From Oceanobacter sp. (GTDB lineage Bacteria > Pseudomonadota > Gammaproteobacteria > Pseudomonadales > Oceanobacteraceae): a stretch of 64,000 bases of DNA. The DNA lies in assembly GCA_002733645.1 (NCBI GenBank), contig NVWL01000013.1:30893-94892 (forward strand), given 5' to 3'. Positions within the stretch are counted from its first letter, which is position 1. The number at the start of each line of letters is the position of its first letter. A program made the translations under genes and the position numbers. Positions 60,151 to 64,000 of the stretch are shown piece after piece. Below the pieces are notes generated by a model. It was not told where the DNA came from, did no database searches, and was given only the letters and a program-made list of their open reading frames with translations.

Positions 60151-62031
60151 TTATTCTTCGCCTTCAAGTTGTTCCGTCAGCTCCATCCATTCCATTTCGG
60201 CGTCTTCTAATGATGATTTGAGTTCGCCTTGCTTACGGATAAGTTCATTGAGTTCGTCTTTACGATTGGCGTCGTAAAGACCGCTGTCTGCCATTATTGC
60301 TTCGATGGTGCTGAGCTTGCCTTGCAGGGATTCCATAACTTTTTCAGCGGCTTGCTGCTTTTTGCGAATGGGAGCAAGACGTTGGCGACGCTCAGCGTCT
60401 AGACGTTTTTGCTCTTTACGGTCTACGACTGGTTTGTCGGTAGACGGCTCATCACCTTCTACTCCGAGTAATTCACGCTTATTTAAATAATCGTGATAAT
60501 CGTCAAGGTCGCCATCAAAGGCTTGGACTTTGCCTTGATCAACCAACCAATATTCATCCACGGTCGATTTTAATAAGTGCCGATCGTGGCTCACAATTAA
60601 TATTGCACCTTCAAAGGTTTGCAATGCCATGGCTAGGGCTTCGCGCATTTCGATATCAAGGTGGTTGGTTGGCTCATCGAGGATTAATAAATTCGGTTTT
60701 TCCCACGCGACACACGCTAATGCCATGCGTGCTTTTTCGCCACCGGAAAATGGCTCAATAACTTCAAGCGCTTTGTCACCATGAAAACCAAAGCCGCCTA
60801 AGAAGTTACGGATCTCTTGGTCGCTGGCTTTTGGGTTCATACGCTGCAAAATTAATGTACCACTGGCTTTTACATCGAGTGATTCTAATTGATGCTGTGC
60901 AAAGTAACCGATATGACAGTGTTCGCCAGTATTGCGCTCGCCGGAGAGTAGTGGAATTTCTTCGCATAAAGTTTTTAATAGTGTCGATTTACCCGCCCCG
61001 TTAGGGCCAAGCAAACCAATGCGGTGGCCGGGTACAATAGAGGTTTTTACGTTAGGTAGAATCACTCGGTCGGGATAGCCAAGGTCGGCTTGATCAAGCG
61101 CGAGCAGTGGCGTCGACATTTTTTCGTAACATGGGAAGGTAAAACGAAACGGCGAATCAACGTGCGCCGGAGCAATCATCTCCATACGTTGTAATTCTTT
61201 CAATCGGCTTTGCGCCTGTTTGGCTTTACTGGCTTTGGCACGAAAACGAGTCACAAAGGATTCAATTTCTTTGACACGTGTTTGCTGCTTTTCATACATG
61301 GTTTGCTGCTGGGCTAATTTTTCAGCGCGAATGCGTTCGTAAGCGCTGTAATTTCCCGGGTACTGTGTCAGTTTTTGCTGATGCAACTGAACAATATGGT
61401 CTGCGACACCGTCGATAAAATCACGGTCGTGAGAAATAAACAGTAACGTTCCGGGGTATTTTTTTAACCAGCCTTCTAGCCAAAGCGTTGCTTCTAAATC
61501 CAAGTGGTTGGTCGGCTCATCCAGCAGTAATAAATCCGACGGCATCATTAAGGCTTGGGCCAGATTTAAACGAATACGCCAGCCGCCAGAAAAAGCAGAT
61601 ACCGGACGTTTCATATCCTCTTGCGAGAACCCTAAGCCTTGCAGTAGTTGTTCGGCACGCACCGGAACTTGATAACCCTGATGCTGATCCATTTGATCCA
61701 TCCAGTGGGTTAAATCGTTATCGTCTTTGGCATTGGCCATGCCGGTTTCAATCACGCGATAGGGCTTGTCGCCATCAATCGCATAATCAAGTGCTGAGCG
61801 TTCACTGGCCTCGACCTCCTGCATCATATGCGAGATGCGCCACTTGGCGGGCATACTTAGGTCGCCACCGTCGACGGTGAGTTCACCGTTCAGAAGTGCA
61901 AACAGGCTCGATTTTCCCGCGCCGTTCGGCCCAATTAAGGCGAGCTTCTGGCCATCGTGAACACGTAGATCTGCCTTCTCTAATAGAAAGTTAGTACCAC
62001 GCTGGAGGGAAACCTGAGTAAACTCGATCAT
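60151..62031 (-). CDS. ABC-F ATPase, YheS-type
   Basis: This 626-residue protein has two ABC nucleotide-binding domains and no transmembrane segments. Walker A motifs are GPNGAGKSS and GPNGAGKST, signatures FSGGW and FSGGEKARM, and both Walker B motifs end in LLDEPTNHLD or LILDEPTNHLD. A charged linker and a C-terminal coiled coil (KKQQAAEKVMESLQGKLSTIE) complete it. It matches E. coli YheS in order and in the QYPGNYSAYERIRAEKLAQQQ linker. ABC-F proteins act on ribosomes. ATG 62031 (MIEFTQVSLQRG) fits the family start; the upstream 20 residues do not. Confidence 0.95.
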   Translation of the reverse strand: MIEFTQVSLQRGTNFLLEKADLRVHDGQKLALIGPNGAGKSSLFALLNGELTVDGGDLSMPAKWRISHMMQEVEASERSALDYAIDGDKPYRVIETGMANAKDDNDLTHWMDQMDQHQGYQVPVRAEQLLQGLGFSQEDMKRPVSAFSGGWRIRLNLAQALMMPSDLLLLDEPTNHLDLEATLWLEGWLKKYPGTLLFISHDRDFIDGVADHIVQLHQQKLTQYPGNYSAYERIRAEKLAQQQTMYEKQQTRVKEIESFVTRFRAKASKAKQAQSRLKELQRMEMIAPAHVDSPFRFTFPCYEKMSTPLLALDQADLGYPDRVILPNVKTSIVPGHRIGLLGPNGAGKSTLLKTLCEEIPLLSGERNTGEHCHIGYFAQHQLESLDVKASGTLILQRMNPKASDQEIRNFLGGFGFHGDKALEVIEPFSGGEKARMALACVAWEKPNLLILDEPTNHLDIEMREALAMALQTFEGAILIVSHDRHLLKSTVDEYWLVDQGKVQAFDGDLDDYHDYLNKRELLGVEGDEPSTDKPVVDRKEQKRLDAERRQRLAPIRKKQQAAEKVMESLQGKLSTIEAIMADSGLYDANRKDELNELIRKQGELKSSLEDAEMEWMELTEQLEGEE

Positions 62032-62071
62032 AGAAACAACATATATAGTGACAACATTTAAAGGAAAGACG

Positions 62072-62569
62072 ATGGCCGCGAATTCTGCCACAGATTCACC
62101 GGTTACGGCACCCGGTAATACACGACTGAGTCATTCAGAATTGTGGCGTTATGCGTTGCATACTTATGCTCAGCCGGGTGTGGCGGATGAAATGCTGCGA
62201 CTACAAGATGAATGCGGTGCCGATGTGCTTTGGTTGCTAACGGCGCTTTGGTTGGCTGACGAGGGCGTTGTGTTGACATCGGAGCTATTGATTCAGCCGG
62301 AGTACGATGATTGGCGTGAGAATATGATTGTGCCGATCCGCAATCGACGACGAGAGTGTGATCGAACAGAGACTCCGGACTTGTACGAGTTGTTGAAAAA
62401 AGCGGAGCTAGAAGCGGAGCGGGAAGGGTTAAGACGGCTGTTTTTAGCCTTCAGTGGTTCAGATAAGGGGTTAGATAAGAATTCAACGGTTGAAGCTGAG
62501 GGTAACTTAATGTTGATCCTGAAAGACAAGCTGCTATGTGCAACGCTCGTTGAGTTGCTGACAAAATAA
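62072..62569 (+). CDS. TIGR02444 family protein (DUF2390)
   Basis: This 165-residue protein carries the family signature LWRYALHTYAQPGVADEMLRLQDE and ADVLWLLTALWLA, then RNRRRECD. Function is unknown; in gammaproteobacteria it commonly lies next to the YheS-type ABC-F gene, as here (divergent, 40 bases apart). ATG 62072 has AAGGAAA upstream, so the GTG at 62048 is not used. Confidence 0.9.
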   Translation: MAANSATDSPVTAPGNTRLSHSELWRYALHTYAQPGVADEMLRLQDECGADVLWLLTALWLADEGVVLTSELLIQPEYDDWRENMIVPIRNRRRECDRTETPDLYELLKKAELEAEREGLRRLFLAFSGSDKGLDKNSTVEAEGNLMLILKDKLLCATLVELLTK

Positions 62570-62572
62570 CGG

Positions 62573-63385
62573 CTAACTGTTAGCGGCTGTAATCTCGGAT
62601 ATGGTCGTGTTAAGCCAGCGCATCAGTGGTCGCCATTCTTCTTGTTCTTTAGCGTGCTGGCGATCAAAGTCGACGACGCCAAAGCCGTTCTCTCCGGCGC
62701 GCACGTAAAACTGGGTATCCCGCAGCGATGCGATAAAAGGGATATGTTGTTTATCTAGAAACTTTTTCAGTGCACCAAAGCTTAATGTGTTGCGTTTTAC
62801 GCGGTTGGCGACGACGGCGATGGGCTTGGCTTTCTGGCGGAAGGCCTGACACTTCATGAGATCTGCAATAAATTCAGTGACGGCACGCATATCTATGGCG
62901 GAGGGGATCACTGGTATTAAAATAATATCCGCTTGGGCGACAAGGTCAGACAGCTCGTTGCCGTGTAATCCGGCAGGGGTATCTATCACTACTCGTTGTG
63001 TTGATGGTGTTAAGCGCATGCGCCAACTGAGCGTAGAGCCTGCTCTATGGCGCTCACGCGTGGCGGCGATGCCATCAATGATGGGAAGGCGGTTGCTACG
63101 CAGCGCTAACCAGTCAGTAGCGGAGCCTTGAGGGTCGTGATCAATGAGCATGGTGGTTTCGCCAATACGGGCAAACTGACAGGCGAGATTCGTCGTCAGT
63201 GTGGTTTTGCCACAGCCGCCTTTGGCGTTAGCGACTAATATTTTAATCGCTGGAGGATAACTGACCGTTCGGACGGTACTCGTCGGACCGGAGCTCATGT
63301 GATTCATCGTTTCCATGTATGTATGTTGATTTTTACCTTGATTACACGTGCTGTTTCTCGTGCTGATTATTGGAGCGTTGCACAT
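62573..63385 (-). CDS. ParA-family ATPase
   Basis: This protein has up to 270 residues and contains the deviant Walker A of ParA/MinD (AKGGCGKTTLTTNLA), MLIDHDPQGSATDWL, and VVIDTPAGLHGNELSDL. Such ATPases segregate or position plasmids, chromosomes or protein complexes. No ParB partner is adjacent. The first 30 residues are not conserved and ATG 63385 lacks a ribosome site, so the true start is probably ATG 63316, 63307 or 63298; none has a strong site. Its 3' end lies 3 bases from that of the convergent TIGR02444 gene. Confidence 0.85.
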   Translation of the reverse strand: MCNAPIISTRNSTCNQGKNQHTYMETMNHMSSGPTSTVRTVSYPPAIKILVANAKGGCGKTTLTTNLACQFARIGETTMLIDHDPQGSATDWLALRSNRLPIIDGIAATRERHRAGSTLSWRMRLTPSTQRVVIDTPAGLHGNELSDLVAQADIILIPVIPSAIDMRAVTEFIADLMKCQAFRQKAKPIAVVANRVKRNTLSFGALKKFLDKQHIPFIASLRDTQFYVRAGENGFGVVDFDRQHAKEQEEWRPLMRWLNTTISEITAANS

Positions 63386-63485
63386 TGGGGTATCATATAA
63401 GCATACGTCAAAATTCGAAGACTGTGACTAAATTGAGTGCATTCGGGTGTATTCAGGTATGACTAATTTATAAGGATGTTGTGAC

Positions 63486-63917
63486 ATGAAGTTTAAATGG
63501 ATATTTATTATGTTGGTGGTGCTGGTGATCGCGTTTATCACCCCAGCGGTAATGACGGGAGATTTTGGCCCGTTGAATACTATGGTGCAAAGCACAAACT
63601 ATCAGCCACCGCAGTCCTCTAGATCAACTCGTCAGACCGTTTTGAAGTGGCAGGATGCCCAAGGACGCTGGCATTTTGGTGATGAAGCGCCTGAAGGTGT
63701 CAATGTTCATGAAGTGAAGGTGGATACGGCAGCTAATATTTTAGCGCCGGTGAAGGTTGCAGCTAAAAAATCTGAAAATAAGCCCTCAGCGCCAGCCATG
63801 CCTGATATGAGTGGCTTACCTATTGCCACACCAACAAAAGCATTAGAGGCTATTGAACAAGCTAATCAGGTGAAGGCCATGATGGAAAAGCGTAACGAGG
63901 CCCTAGGGCACCTCTGA
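63486..63917 (+). CDS. DUF4124-like protein, possibly truncated at its 3' end
   Basis: The 143-residue protein has a signal-anchor-like segment (FIMLVVLVIAFITPAVM) and a DUF4124-type core (VLKWQDAQGRWHFGDEAPEG near residues 50-75), then a Lys/Ala/Pro-rich linker and a short helix. DUF4124 proteins are periplasmic with unknown role. The final residues (EALGHL) come from sequence that looks like the end of an insertion element starting at 63908, so the natural C-terminus may have been lost or altered. Confidence 0.72.
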   Translation: MKFKWIFIMLVVLVIAFITPAVMTGDFGPLNTMVQSTNYQPPQSSRSTRQTVLKWQDAQGRWHFGDEAPEGVNVHEVKVDTAANILAPVKVAAKKSENKPSAPAMPDMSGLPIATPTKALEAIEQANQVKAMMEKRNEALGHL

Positions 63918-64000
63918 TTAATGCAGAGGAGGCTGCGGCTTTCAGGAAAATGGCAGTTCAAGGCGCTACTTTGAAGGCATGGCGGGTCACGTCAAAAAGT
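63904..64000. mobile_element. possible insertion-sequence end (partial, window edge)
   Basis: After CTAG at 63904 the sequence reads GGGCACCTCTGATTAA, which resembles IS5/IS4-type terminal repeats from memory, followed by non-coding sequence to the window end. A CTAG target and a position just inside a reading-frame end fit an insertion. Only 93 bases are available, no transposase is in view, and the other end is absent, so this is tentative. Confidence 0.3.

Overview
The window looks like a chromosomal segment of a marine-type gammaproteobacterium of the Oceanospirillales/Pseudomonadales. The main evidence is the argH <- | -> algZ-algR-hemC-hemD-hemX-hemY order, which matches the Pseudomonas arrangement, together with a ubiD/flavin-reductase-like pair, trmB, a YheS-type ABC-F gene and a TIGR02444-type gene. 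No rRNA, tRNA or CRISPR array was recognised.

Layout. (1) 1-1840, minus strand: a membrane sensor cut by the window edge and a substrate-binding-type lipoprotein. (2) 2063-11314, plus strand: a tightly packed peptide-ligase-like system of circularly permuted ATP-grasp, alpha-E and transglutaminase-like proteins. It is present twice, once as separate genes and once with ATP-grasp and alpha-E fused. (3) 11421-12246: a small membrane protein and an outer-membrane barrel. (4) About 12343-15624: an AT-rich accessory island in the 3' end of argH, flanked by two copies of the argH 3' end. It carries a membrane/coiled-coil protein, a free-standing ImmA/IrrE metallopeptidase, a beta-family protein and a convergent sce7726-like PD-(D/E)XK nuclease. 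(5) 15550-23062: argH, the AlgZ/AlgR two-component system and the heme-precursor operon. (6) 23140-25040: a 7-bp tandem repeat, a Fur-box-controlled flavodoxin and two uncharacterised genes.

(7) 25235-42094 is the most unusual region: nine co-directional genes that look like one trans-envelope electron-transfer system with built-in signalling. They are a cytoplasmic FAD/cNMP-binding/four-[4Fe-4S] oxidoreductase, a b-type-cytochrome-like membrane protein, an FHA-transmembrane-decaheme fusion, a lipoprotein with two HbpS/GlcG-like domains, an outer-membrane barrel, a decaheme cytochrome with a LVIVD propeller, a pentaheme cytochrome, a small FHA protein and a CHASE2 adenylate cyclase. The cyclase could make the ligand read by the two cyclic-nucleotide domains of the oxidoreductase. 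That would be a self-contained cAMP loop around an electron conduit with about 25 c-type hemes.

(8) 42177-46170, minus strand and convergent: a PKD-like lipoprotein, a FecR-domain protein and a TPR/beta-barrel protein. (9) 46686-50227: an MscS channel, a ferredoxin-reductase-like protein and UbiD. (10) 50612-59947: two 1072-residue secreted paralogues that fuse a beta-propeller to a MauG/cytochrome c peroxidase-like diheme domain. They flank a small plus-strand block (DUF423 protein, trmB, a PA4642-like protein, a lipoprotein). (11) 60151-64000: an ABC-F ATPase, a TIGR02444 protein, a ParA-like ATPase and a DUF4124-like protein whose 3' end abuts a possible insertion-sequence terminus at the window edge.

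All assignments come from reading the sequence and remembered family motifs; no database search was run.
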